The position numbers were made by a program, and so were the translations under genes. The notes under the pieces were generated by a model. It was not told where the DNA came from. It searched no databases and saw nothing but the letters and a program-made list of their open reading frames with translations. From Petrosia ficiformis (lineage: Eukaryota > Porifera > Demospongiae > Haplosclerida > Petrosiidae), in NCBI GenBank assembly GCA_947044365.1, contig OX345649.1:2469430-2533429 (forward strand): DNA of 64,000 bases, given 5' to 3'. Below, in pieces: positions 41,001-52,620 of the stretch (position 1 is its first letter; the number at the start of each line of letters is the position of its first letter).

Positions 41001-42184
41001 AGCAGTCTGCCTGAGTCTCATGAGTCTCTCTTAGTCTCCCTGAGTCTCATGAGTCCCCATGAGACTCTACTATTCTCATGAGTCTCAGAATTGCACAGTA
41101 GTCTTACTGAGTCTCATGAGTCCCTAGCAGTCTCTGTGAGTCTCATTAGTCCCCAGCAGTCTCTATGAGTCTCATGAGACCCCAGTAGTCTCCATGTGTC
41201 TCATGAGTCTCAATTAGTCTCCCTGAGTCTCATGAGTCTCCACTAGTATGTGAGTCTCATGAGTCCCCAGAAGTCTCTATGAGTATCATGAGTCCCCAGT
41301 AGTCTCCCAGAGTCTCATGAGTTTCCATTAGTCTCCCTGAGTCTCATGAATCCCTATGAGTCTGTACGAGTCTCATGAGTCTCATGAGTCCACAGTAGTC
41401 TCCCAGAGTCTCATGAGTCTCTCTGAGTCGCATGAGTCCCATTTACTTTTTATCAGTATAATGAGTGTCCTGAGTCCCAAACAGCCTCCCTTAATCTCAT
41501 GAGTCTCCATTAGTCTCGCTGAGTCTCCTGAGTCCCCACTAGTCTCCCTGAGTCTCATGTGTCACCATTAGACTCCCAGAGTCTCATGAGTCCCGAGTAG
41601 TCTCCACAAGTCTCATGAGTCTCCATTAGTCTACCTGAGTCTCATGAGTCTCAATTAGTTTCGCTGAGTCTCATGAGTCTCCACTAGTATATCTGAGTCT
41701 CATGAGTCCCCAGTAGTCTCCTTAAGTCTCATGAGTCCCCAGTAGTCTCTATGAGTCTCATGAGTCCCCAGTAGTCTCCCTGAGTCTCACGAGTCCCCAA
41801 GAGTGTCTATGATTCTCATGATTCTCATGATTCTCATAAGTGCACAGTAGTTTCTTTCAGTCTCATTAGTCCCCAGCAATCACTATGAGTCTCATGAGTC
41901 CCCAGTAGTCTATCTGAGTCTCATGATTCTGAATTAGTCTCCCTGAGTCTCATGAGTCTACAGTAGCCTCTTTGAGTCTCATTAGTCCCCAGGAGTCTAA
42001 CTCCTGAGTCTCCATTAGTCTCGCTGATTCTCTTGAGTCTGCAGTAGACTATCTGAGTCTCATGAGTCTCAAGCAATCTCTTTGAGTCTCATGATTCCCC
42101 AGCAGTCTGCCTGAGTCTCATGAGTCTCTCTTAGTCTCCCTGAGTCTCATGAGTCCCCATGAGACTCTACGATACTCATGAGTC

Positions 42185-44760
42185 TCATGAGTTAACAGTA
42201 GTCATTTTGAGTTTCATTACACCCTAGGAGTCTGTATGAGTCTCCTGAGTCCACACTAGTCTCCCTGAGTCTCATGAGTCTCCCTGAGTCTCATGCGTTC
42301 TCATAATACTCTGTGACTCTCATGGGTCTCCTGAGTCCACACTAGTCTCTCTGAGTCTCATGAGTCTCCATTAGTCTCCCTGAGTCTCATGAGTCTCCAA
42401 TAGTTTCCTGGAATGTCATGAGTCCCCTTGTGTCACTATGATTGTCAAGAGTCTCATCAGTCCACAGTAGTCTTTCTGAGTCTCATGAGATCCCTGCAGT
42501 CTTTATGAGTCTCATGATTCCCCTTGAGTCTTTATTAGTATCAAGCGTCTCGTGAGTCCCAAGTAGTCTCCCTGAGTCTCATGAGTCTCCATTAGTCTAC
42601 TTGAGTCTCATGAGTCTCCAGTAGTCTCTTTGAGTCTCATGAGTCCCCATGAGTCCATATGATACTCATGAGTGTCAGGATTGCACAGTAGTCTTTCTGT
42701 GTCTCATGATACCCCAGCAGACTCTATGAGTCTAGTGAGTCCCCAGTAGTCTCCCTGAGTCTAGCGAGTCCCCATGAGTGTCTATGATTCTAATGATTCT
42801 CATAAGTGCACAGTAGTTGCTTTGAGTCTCATTAGTCCCTAGCAGACACTATGAGTCTCATGAGTCCCCGGTAGTTGATCTGAGTCTCATGATTCTGAAT
42901 TAGTCTCCCTGTGTCTCATGAGTCTCCACTAGTATATCTGAAACTCATGAGTCCCCATGAGTCTCTATGATTCTCATGAGTCTCTTGAGTCCACAGTAGT
43001 CTTTCTGAGTCTCATGAGTCTCCCGCAGTCTCTATGAGTCTCATGATTCCCCAGCAGTCTGCCTGAGTCTCATGAGTCACTATTAGTCTCCCTGAGTCCA
43101 ATGAGCCACCATTAAACTCCCAGAGTTTCATGAGTCCCTGTGTCTCTACGAATCTCATGAGTATAATGAGTCCACAGTAGTCTCCCCGAGTCTCTTGAGT
43201 CTCTCTGATTCGCATGATTCCAATTTAATCTTTTTCAGTTTAATGAGTCTCATGAGTCCTAAGCAGCCTCCCTGAGTCTAATGAGTCTCCATTAGTCTCG
43301 CTGAGCCTCTTGAGTTCCCAGTAGTCTCCCAAGGCCTCATGAGTCTCCATTATTCTCGCTGATTCTCATGAGTCTCGAGTAGTCTCCCTAAGTCTCATGA
43401 GTCTCCATTAGACTACCTGTGTCTCATGAGTCTCAATTAGTCTCGCTGAGTCTCATGAGTCTCCACTAGTATATCTGAATCTCATGAGTCCCCCGGAGTC
43501 TCTATGATTCTCATGAAACTCATGAGTCCACAGTAGTCTTACTGAGTCTCATGAGTCCCCAGCTGTCTCTATGAGTCTCACGATTCCCCAGCAGTCGGCC
43601 TGAGTCTCACAATCTACAGTAGTCTCTTAGAGTCTCATTAGTCCCTAGGAGTCTGCCTCCGGAGTCTCCATTAGTCTCGCTGATTCTCATGAGTCTGCAG
43701 TAGACTATCTGAGTCTTATGAGTCTCAAGCAGTCTCTTTGAGTCTCATGATTCCCCAGCAGTCTGCCTGAGTCTCATGAGTCTCTATTAGTCTCCCTGAG
43801 TCTCATGCATTCACATAATACTCTGTGACTCTCATGGGTCTCCTGAGTCCACACTAGTCTCCCTCAGTCTCATGAGTCTCCATTAGTCTCCCTGAGTCTC
43901 ATGAGACTCCATGAGTCTCTATGATTCTCATGAGTCTCATGAGTTAACAGTAGTCATTTTGAGTTTCATTACACCCTAGGAGTCTGTATGAGTCTTCTGA
44001 GTCCACACTAGTCTCCCTGAGTCTCATGAGTCTCCCTGAGTCTCATGCGTTCTCATAATACTCTGTGACTCTCATGGGTCTCCTGAGTCCACACTAGTCT
44101 CCCTGAGTCTCATGAGTCTCCATTAGTCTCCCTGAGTCTCATGAGTCTCCAATAGTTTCCTGGAATGTCATGAGTCCCCTTGAGTCACTATGATTGTCAA
44201 GAGTCTCATCAGTCCACAGTAGTCTTTCTGAGTCTCATGAGATCCCTGCAGTCTCTATGAGTCTCATGATTCCCCTTGAGTCTTTGTTAGTATCAAGCGT
44301 CTCGTAAGTCCCAAGTAGTCTCCCTGAGTCTCATGAGTCTCCATTAGTCTACTTGAGTCTCATGAGTCTCCAGTAGTCTCTTTGAGTCTCATGAGTCCCC
44401 ATAAGTCCATATGATACTCATGAGTGTCAGGATTGCACAGTAGTCTTTCTGTGTCTCATGATACCCCAGCAGACTCTATGAGTCTAATGAGTCCCCAGTA
44501 GTCTCCCTGAGTCTAGCGAGTCCCCATGAGTGTCTATGATTCTAATGATTCTCATAAGTGCACAGTAGTTGCTTTGAGTCTCATTAGTCTCCAGCAGACA
44601 CTATGAGTCTCATGAGTCCCGGTAGTCGATCTGAGTCTCATGATTCTGAATTAGTCTCCCTGTGTCTCATGAGTCTCCACTAGTATATCTGAAACTCATG
44701 AGTCCCCATGAGTCTCTATGATTCTCATGAGTCTCCCGCAGTCTCTATGAGTCTCATGAT
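42185..44760. repeat. ~1.75-kb imperfect tandem duplication
   Basis: GTTAACAGTAGTCATTTTGA at 42,191 recurs at 43,943 (offset 1,752). Shared landmarks follow over about 800 bp, including ACACCCTAGGAGTC and GTGCACAGTAGTTGC. Small indels and substitutions separate the copies, so it is older than the 1,504-bp pair. Confidence 0.7.
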
Positions 44761-47700
44761 TCCCCAGCAGTCTGCCTGAGTCTCATGAGTCTCTATTAGT
44801 CTCCCTGAGTCCAATGAGCCACCATTAAACTCCCAGAGTTTCATGAGTCCCTGTGTCTCTACGAATCTCATGAGTCTCATGAGTCCACAGTAGACTCATG
44901 AGTCCCCAGCAGTCTCTATGAGTCTCATGAGTCCCCACGAGTCTTTCTGATTCTCATGAGTCTCAGGAGTGCACAGTAGTCTTTCAGAGTCTCATGAGTC
45001 CCCAGCAGTCTCTATGATTCTCATGAGTTCCCAGTAGTCTCCCGGAGTCTCAGGAGTCTCCATTAGTCTCGCTGAGTCTCATGAGTCTCCATTAGTTTAG
45101 CTGAGTCTCAAGAGTCCCCAATAGTCTCCCTGAGTCTCATGAGTTTCCTTTAGTCTGCCAGATTCTGATGAGTCCCCAGCAGTTTCTATGAGTCTGATGA
45201 GTCTCCAATACTCTCTTTGAGCCACATGAGTCCCCATGAGTCTATGATTCTCAAGACTCATGTGTCCGCACTAGTCTTTCGATGTCCCAAGTAGACTCCC
45301 AGAGTCACATGAGTCCACTTGAGTCTCCATGATTCTCATGAGTCTCATGAGTTTACAGTAGTCTCTATGAGGTTCATGAGTTCCCAGTAGTCTCTATGAA
45401 TCTCATGAGTCCCCAGTAGTCTCCCTGAGTCTCATGAGTGCTCATGATTCTCTATTAATCTCATGAGTCTCATGAGTCCACAGTAGTCTTTCTGGATCTC
45501 ATGAGACCCTAGCATTCTCTATGAGTCTCATGAGTCTCCTTTAGTCTTTATTAGTATCAAGAGTCTCATGAGTCCCAAGTAGACTCGCAGAGTCTCATAA
45601 TTTTCCATGAGACTCGCTGAGTCTCAGGAGTCCGCAGCAGTATATTTGATTGTCAAGAGACTCATCAGACTACAGAAGTCTCCCTGAGTCTCATGAGTTT
45701 CCATTAGTCTACCAGAGTCTCATGAGTCCCAAGCAGTTTCTATGAGTCTCATGAGTCCCCAGAAGTCTCCCGGATCCTCATGGCTCTCCATTAATCTTTC
45801 CGAGTCTGATGACTCCCCAGCAGTTTCTATGTGTCTGATGAGTCCCCAATAGTCTCCCTGAGTCTCATGAGTTTCCATTACTCTCCTGGAGTCTCATGAG
45901 TCCTCATGAGTCCATGATTCTCAAGTGTTATGAGTCCACTGTAGTTTTTCTGAGTCTCATGAGTCCCCCAGCAGTCTCCCTGAGTTTCATGATTTCCCAT
46001 GAGTCTCTCAGTCTCATGAGTCTCAGGATTCAACAGTAGTCTTTCAGAGTCTCATGCTTCTCTCTGAGTCTCATGAGTACCCTTCAGTCTTTATTAGTAT
46101 GAAGAGTCTCATGAGACTGAAGTAGTCTCCTTGAGTCTAATGATTCTCCATGAGACTCGCTGAGTCTGCAAAAGTAGACTCCCTGAGACTCATGAGTTTC
46201 CATTATTCTCGCTGAGTCTCCGAGTTTGCAGTAGTCTCCCTGAGTCTCATGAGTCTCCATTAGTTTCCCTGAGTCACATGAGTCCCCTTGAGTCTCCATG
46301 ATTCTCATGAGTCTCATGAGTCCACAGTAGTCTCTATGAGGTTCATGAGTCCCCAGTAGTCTCTAGGAGTCTCATGAGTCCCCAGTAGTCTCCCTGAGTC
46401 TCATGAGTCCTCATGATTCTCTATTATTCTCATGAGTCTCATGAGTCCACAGAAGTCTTTCTGGATCTCATGAGACCCTAGCATTCTCTATGAGTCTCAT
46501 GAATCTTTTTCAGTCTGCCAAAGTCTCATGAGTCCCCATGAGTCTCAGGAGTCCCTTTTAGTCTTTATTAGTATCAAGATTCTCATGAGTCCCAAGAAGT
46601 CTCCCTGAGTCTCATGAGTATCCATTAGTCTTGCTGAGACTCATGAGTCTCCATTAGTCTCCCTGAGTCTCATGAGTGCCTATGAGTCTTTATTAGTATC
46701 ATGAGTTTCATGAGTACCAAGCAGTCTCCCTGAGTCTCATGAGTCTCCATTAGTCTACCTGAGTCTCATGAGTCCACAGTAGACTCTTTGAGTCTCATCA
46801 GTCCCCAGTAGTCTCCCTGAGTGTCATGACTCTCCACTAGTCTCCCTGAGACTCATGAGTCCCCATGAGTCTCATTGATACTCATGAGTCCCCAATAGAC
46901 TCTATGAGACTCATGAGTCTCCAATACTCTCCTTGAGCCTCATGAGTCCCCATGAGTCTATGATTCTCAAGTTTCATGTGTCCGCACTAGTCTTTCATAG
47001 TTCCAAGTAGTCTCCCTGAGTCTCATGAGTCCCCAGGAATCTCTATGATTCTCATGTATCTCATGAGTCCCCAGTAGTCTCCCTGAGTCTCATGAGTCCC
47101 CAGGAGTTTCCCTGAGTCTCATGAGTCCCTTTAGTTTTTATTAGTATCAAGAATCACATGAGTCTCCCTGAGACTCTTGAGACTCCATTAATCTCGCTGA
47201 GTCTCGTGAGACCCCAGTAGTCTCCTTAAGTCTCATGAGTCTCCATTACTCTCCCTGAGTCTCATGAGTGCCTATGAGTTTTTATTAGTATCATGAGTTT
47301 CATGAGTACCAAGCAGTCTCCCTGAGTCTCATGAGTCTCCATTAGTCTACCTGAGTCTCATGAGTCCACAGTAGACTCTTTGAGTCTCATCAGTCCCCAG
47401 TAGTCTCCCTGAGTGTCATGACTCTCCACTAGGCTCCCTGAGTCTCATGAGTCCCCATGAGTCTCATTGATACTCATGAGTCCCCAATAGACTCCATGAG
47501 ACTAATGAGTCTCCAATACTCTCCTTGAGCCTCATGAGTCCCCATGAGTATATGATTGTCAAGTCTCATGTGTCCGCACTAGTCTTTCGGAGTCCCAAGT
47601 AGTCTCCCAGAGTCACATGAGTCTCCTTGAGTCTCCATGATTCTCATTCATCTCAATAGTCTACAGTAGTCTCTATGAGGTTCATGAGTCCCCAGTAGTC

Positions 47701-50700
47701 TCTATGAGTCTCATGAGTCCCCAGTAGTCTCCCGGAGTCTCATGAGTCCTCATGATTCTCTATTAATCTCATGAGTCTCATGAGTCCACCATAGTATTTT
47801 TGGATCTCAGGAGACCCTAGCATTCTCTTTGAGTCTCATGAGTCTCCCTTAGTCTCCCAAAGTCTCATGAGTCCCCCTGAGTCTCATGAGTATCCATTAG
47901 TCTACTTGACTCTCAAGAGTCCACAGTAGTCTTTCTGAGTCTCATGAGTCTCTCTGAGTCTCATGAGTACCCTTTAGTCTTTATTAGTATCAAGAGTCTC
48001 ATAATTCCCAAGTAGTCTCCCTGAGTCTCATGATTCTCCATGAGACTCTCTGAGTCTCATGAGTCTCCAGAAGTCTCTTTGAGTCTCATGAGTCCCCAGA
48101 AGTCTATATCATTCTCATGATTACCCAGTAGTCTACCTGAGTCTTATGAATCCCCATCAGTCTATGATTCTCATGAGTCTCAAGAGTCCACAGTAGTCTT
48201 TCTGAGTCTCATGAGTTCACAGTAGTCTTTCTGAGTCTCATGAGTCCCCAGCAGTCTCCCTGAGTCTCATGAGTCCCTAGGAGTCTCACGAGTCTCATGA
48301 GTCTCTCCGAGTCTCATGAGTCCCCTTTAGTCTTTATTAGTATCAAGAGACTCATGAGTCCCAAGTAGTCTCCCTGAGTCTCATGAGTCTCCATTAGTCT
48401 AGCTGAGTCTCATGGAGTCCCCAGTAGTCTCCCTGAGGCTCATGTGTCTCCATTAGTCTACCTGAGTCTCATGAGTCTCCAGTAGGCTATTTGAGTCTCA
48501 TGAGACCCCAGCAGTCTCTATGAGTCTCATGAGTCCGCAGTAGTCTCCCTGAGTGTCATGACTCCACTAGTCTCCCTGAGACTCATGAGTCTCCAATAGT
48601 CTCCTTGAGCATCATGAGTCCCCATGAGTCTATGATTCTCAAACCTAATGTGTCCGCAGTAGTCTTTCGGAGTTGCATGAGTCCCCCGCAGTCTCTATGT
48701 CGCTATTGATTCCCCAATAGTCTTCCTGAGTCTCATGAGTCTCCATTAGTCTCATTGAGTATCATGAGTCACCATGAGTCTATGATTCTCAAGTCTCATG
48801 AGTCGACAGTATTCTTTGTAAGTCTCATGAGTCTGGCGGAGTCTAATGAGTCCCTTTTAGTCTTTATTAGTATCAAGAGTCTCATTAGTCCCAAGTAGTC
48901 TCCCTGATTCTCATGAGTCTCCATTAGTCTCGCTGAGGCTCATGAGTCCCCAGCAGTCTCTATGAGTCTCATGATTCCCCAGAAGTCTCCCGGATTCTCA
49001 TGACTCTCCATTAGTCTCCCTGAGTCTGATGAGTCCCCAGCAGTTTCTATGAGTCTGATGAGTCCCCAATAGTCTCCCTGAGTCTCATGAGTTTCCATTA
49101 CTCTCCTTGAGTCTCATGAGTCCTCATGAGTCTATGATTCTCAAGTGTTATGAGTCCACAGTAGTCTTTCTGAGTTTCATGAGTCCCCAGCAGTCTCCCT
49201 GAGTTTCATTATTTCCGATGAGTCTCTCAGTCTCATGAGTCTCAGGAGTCCACAGTAGTCTTTCTGAGTCTCATGAGTCTCTCTGAGTCTCATGAGTCCC
49301 CTTTAGTTTTTATTAGTATCAAGAGTCTCATGAGTCCCAAGTAGACTCCCTGAGTCTCATGATTCTTCATGAGACTCGCTGAGTCTCATGAGTCCGCAGC
49401 AGTCTCTCTGATTGTCAAGAGACTCATCAGACTACAGTAGTCTCTCTTAGTCTCATGAGTCCCTAGCAGTCTCTATGAGTCTTATGAGTACCCTGTAGTC
49501 TCTATGAGTCTCATGAGTCTCCATTAATCTACCTGACTCTCTTGAGTTTCCAGAAGTCTTCTTGAGTCTCATGAGTCCCCAGTTGTCTCTATGACACTCA
49601 TGATTCCGCAGTAGTATACCTGAGACTCAGGAATCCCAATGAGTATGATTCTCATGAGTCCATTAGTTTCGCTGATTCTCATGAGTTCCAAGTAGTCTCC
49701 CTGAGTCTCAGGAGTCTCCATTAGTCTCCAAGAGTCTCATGAGTCTCCATTAGTTTAGCTGAGTCCCATGAGTCCCCAATAGTCTCCCAGAGTCTCATGA
49801 GTCTCCAGTAGTCTATTTGAGTCTCATGTGTCCCCAGTAGTCTCTATGAATCTCATGATTCCCCAGAAGTCTCCCAGATTCTCATGACTCTCCTATAATC
49901 TCCCCGAGTCTCATGAGTCCCCAGCAGTTTCTATGAGTCTGATGAGTCCCCAATAGTCTCCCTGAGTCTCATGAGTTTCCATTACTCTCCTTGAGTCTCA
50001 TGAGTCCTCATGAGTCACCCAGCAATCTCCCTGAGTTTCATGACTTGCTATGAGTCTCTCAGTCTCAAGAGTCTCATAATTCCCAAGTAGTCTCCCTGAG
50101 TCTCATGATTCTCCATGAGACTCTCTGAGTCTCATGAGTCTCCAGAAGTCTCTTTGAGTCTCATGAGTCCCCAGAAGTCTCTATCATTCTCATGATTACC
50201 CAGTAGTCTACCTGAGTCTCATGAATCCCCATCAGCCTATGATTCTCATGAGTCTCATGAGTCCACAGTAGTCTTTCTTTGTCTTATGAGTCCCCAGCAG
50301 TCTCCATGAGTCTCATGAGTCTCATGAGTCTCCATTAGTCTCCCTGAGTCTCATGAGTGCCTATGAGTCTTTACTAGTATCATGAGTTTCATGAGTACCA
50401 AGCTGTCTCCCTGAGTTTCATGAGTCTCCATTAGTCTCATGAGACCCCAGTAGTCTTCTTGATTCTCATGAGTCTCCATTAGTCTACCTGAATCTCATGA
50501 GTCTCCAGTAGTCTGTTTGAGTCTCTTGAGTTCCCAGCAGTCTCTATGAGTCTCATGATTCCCCAGTAGACTCCCTGAGTCTCGTGAGTCTCCATTAATC
50601 TCCCTGAGACTCATGAGTCCCCATGAATCACTATGAATCTCACGAGTCTCATGAGTTCACAGTAGTCTTTCTGAGACTCATGAGTCCCCAGCAGTCTCTA

Positions 50701-51210
50701 TGAGTCTCATGACTCCCCGGTAGTCTCCCTGAGTCTAATTTGTCTCCATTAATCTCCCTGATTCTCATGAGTCCCCTTTAGTCTTTATTAGTATCAAGAG
50801 ACTCATGGAGTCCCCAATAGTTTCCCTGAGGCTCATGAGTCTCCATTAGTCTCATTGAGTCTCATGAGTCACCATGAGTCTATGATTCTCAAGTCTCATG
50901 AGTCGACAGTATTTTTTGTACGTCTCATGAGTCTGGCGGAGTCTAATGAGTCCCTTTTAGTCTTTATTAGTATCAAGAGTCTGATGAGTCCCAAGTAGTC
51001 TCCCTGATTCTCATGAGTCTCCATTAGCCTCGCTGAGTCTCTTGAGTCCCCAGAAGTTTCCCTGAGTCTCATGAGTTTCCATTAGTCTACCAGAGTCTCA
51101 TGAGTCTCCAGTGGTCAATTTGAGTCTCATGAGTCCCCAGATGTCTATATGAGTCTCATGTTTCCCCAGAAGTCTCCCGGATTCTCATGACTCTCCATTA
51201 CTCTCCCTGA

Positions 51211-52620
51211 GCGTATACTCTCTAGAATGTATCGTCTAGGGTATAGGGAATACTCTCTAAGGTTTAAGGTCTAGTGTCTATGTTCTAGTGTCTAGGGTCT
51301 AGGATCTAGGGTCGAGGGTATAGGGTCTAGTATCTAGTTTCTAGGATCTATGGTCTAGGGACAAGTGTCTACATTTTAGGGTCTAGGCCTAGTGTCTACC
51401 CTCTGGAGTCAATGGTCTGGTGTATGGTATACTCTCTAGGGTCTAGGGACTAGGGTGTAGAGTCTAGATTCTAGGGTCTAGAGTTTAGAGTCTAGGGTAT
51501 ATTGTCTAGGATCTAGGGTGTAGGGTATACTCTCTAATGTCTAGCGTCTAGGGTGTAGTCAATACTCTCTAGGGTGTAGGGTCTACGGTGTAGAGTACAC
51601 TCTGTATGGTTTAGGGTCTAGCGTCTAGCGTCCAGGGTGTAGGGTCCTGTGTCTAGGGTGAAATGTACACTCTCTAGGGTCTACGATCTACGTTCTATGG
51701 TCCAGAGTCTAGAGCCTAGACTCCAGATAGTAGAACCCAGAACCTAGACCCTAGAGAGTATACCCTACGCCATAGACCCAGGTCCCTAGAGCTTGGACCC
51801 TAGAGAGTATACCCTAGACACTAAACCCTAGACCCTAGAACCTAGACCATAGACCCTAGAGTCTAGACACTAGAGAGTATACCCTAGACTCTAAATCAAA
51901 GACCCTAGACCCTAGAGATTATACCCTAGAATATGGAACCTAGACCATAGACCCTATATCCTAGAAAGCATACCATACAACATAGACCAAAGAGACGCTA
52001 GACCCTAAACTACAGACCCTAGACCCTAGAACCTAGAGAGTATACCCTAGACCCTAGGCTCTAGACCCTAGACCTTAGACACTAGACAATAGACCATAGA
52101 GCTTAAACTCTACACCCTAGATACTAGATACTAGAATCCCAACCCTAGACCTTAGACACTAGACCCATGACCCTAAAACATAGACGCTAGGGAGTATACC
52201 CTACAATCTAGACCCTAGAAACTAGACACTAAACACTAGACCCTAGACCCAAGAGAGTATACTATACACCCTAGACCGTAGGCCCTAGACCCTAGAGAGT
52301 GTAACATAAACCCGAGACCCTAGACCCTAGAGAGTATACCCTAGACACTATACCAAAGACCCTAGACCCTAGAGATTATACCCTAGAACATAGACCCTAG
52401 ACCATAGACCCTAGACAGTATATCATAATTCCTACACACTAAACCCTCGATAATAGACCCTAGACCTTAAACTGTAGACCCTAGACTCTAGATCCTAGAC
52501 CCTAAGGAGTATCACATACACCCTAGACCCTAGACCCTAGAGATTATACCCTACACACTAGACACAAGACACTAAACAGTAGACCATAGACTCCAGATAG
52601 TAAACCCTAGTCCCTAGATC
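51211..52620. repeat. CTAGGGT-type heptamer array with internal inversion
   Basis: The 29-bp satellite stops abruptly after CTCCCTGAG. From 51,211 to about 51,704 the sequence is a degenerate CTAGGGT repeat, with an interspersed GTATACTCTCTAGGG element. From about 51,724 to 52,620 it is the reverse complement (ACCCTAG, with CTAGAGAGTATACCC). The motif differs by one base from the TTTAGGG telomere heptamer and resembles TTAGGG only loosely. The runs are too degenerate to be an active telomere. No gene is seen. Confidence 0.9.
51705..51723. repeat. Pivot hairpin of the heptamer inversion
   Basis: GAGTCTAG and its exact reverse complement CTAGACTC are separated by AGC. Heptamers left of this point are in the TAGGG orientation and those to the right in the CCCTA orientation, so this small palindrome marks the axis of an inverted pair of arrays. 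Confidence 0.75.

Larger units (their letters stand above)
1..51210. repeat. Giant 29-bp-period satellite array with mixed orientation
   Basis: The array consists of degenerate monomers of about 29 bp. The commonest monomer reads as three linked blocks in orientation A: GACTCATGA, GACTCAGGGA, GACTACTGGG (or GACTAATGGA). The satellite therefore looks like a trimer of an older ~10-bp GACT motif. The self-complementary octamer CTCATGAG occurs in most monomers. Orientation B is the reverse complement (CCCAGTAGTC, TCCCTGAGTC, TCATGAGTC). Substitutions are common, but 29-bp steps persist; for example, copies of the higher-order repeat differ by exactly one 29-bp monomer near 4,220. Open frames within it are short (60-83 codons), highly repetitive and reading-frame shifting because 29 is not a multiple of three. 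No gene is seen here. Confidence 0.97.
31037..51210 (-). repeat. Long single-orientation (B) domain of the 29-bp satellite
   Basis: About 20 kb reads in orientation B, with one clear short A patch at 40,444-40,475. Monomers are more divergent than in the left part, especially beyond about 45,000. Recurrent variant segments include a TTTATTAGTATCAAG monomer and a segment around GAGCCACCATTAAACTC (near 8,950, 18,755, 32,110, 34,285 and 43,105, with relatives near 39,835 and 44,815). Local repeats on a 1-2-kb scale appear near 38,670, 40,500 and 41,690. No gene-like sequence is seen. Confidence 0.9.

Noticed and set aside
174..46317. Open frames of 60-83 codons in the 29-bp array, several repeated identically at ~9.8-kb spacing
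   Set aside because: They translate the repeat itself (ETHETQGD- or SHESP-like), occur on both strands, and are duplicated only because the DNA unit is. Nothing supports coding.
1..51210. CRISPR-like array
   Set aside because: Repeats are contiguous, degenerate and occur in both orientations. There are no unique spacers, and the window is eukaryotic in character.
1..51210. AP-1-like sites (TGAGTCA/TGACTCA variants) as a regulatory array
   Set aside because: Exact sites are sporadic; most monomers read TGAGTCT. The resemblance follows from the monomer sequence.
51211..52620. Functional telomere
   Set aside because: The heptamers are degenerate, inverted in the middle, and followed by 11 kb of further sequence.
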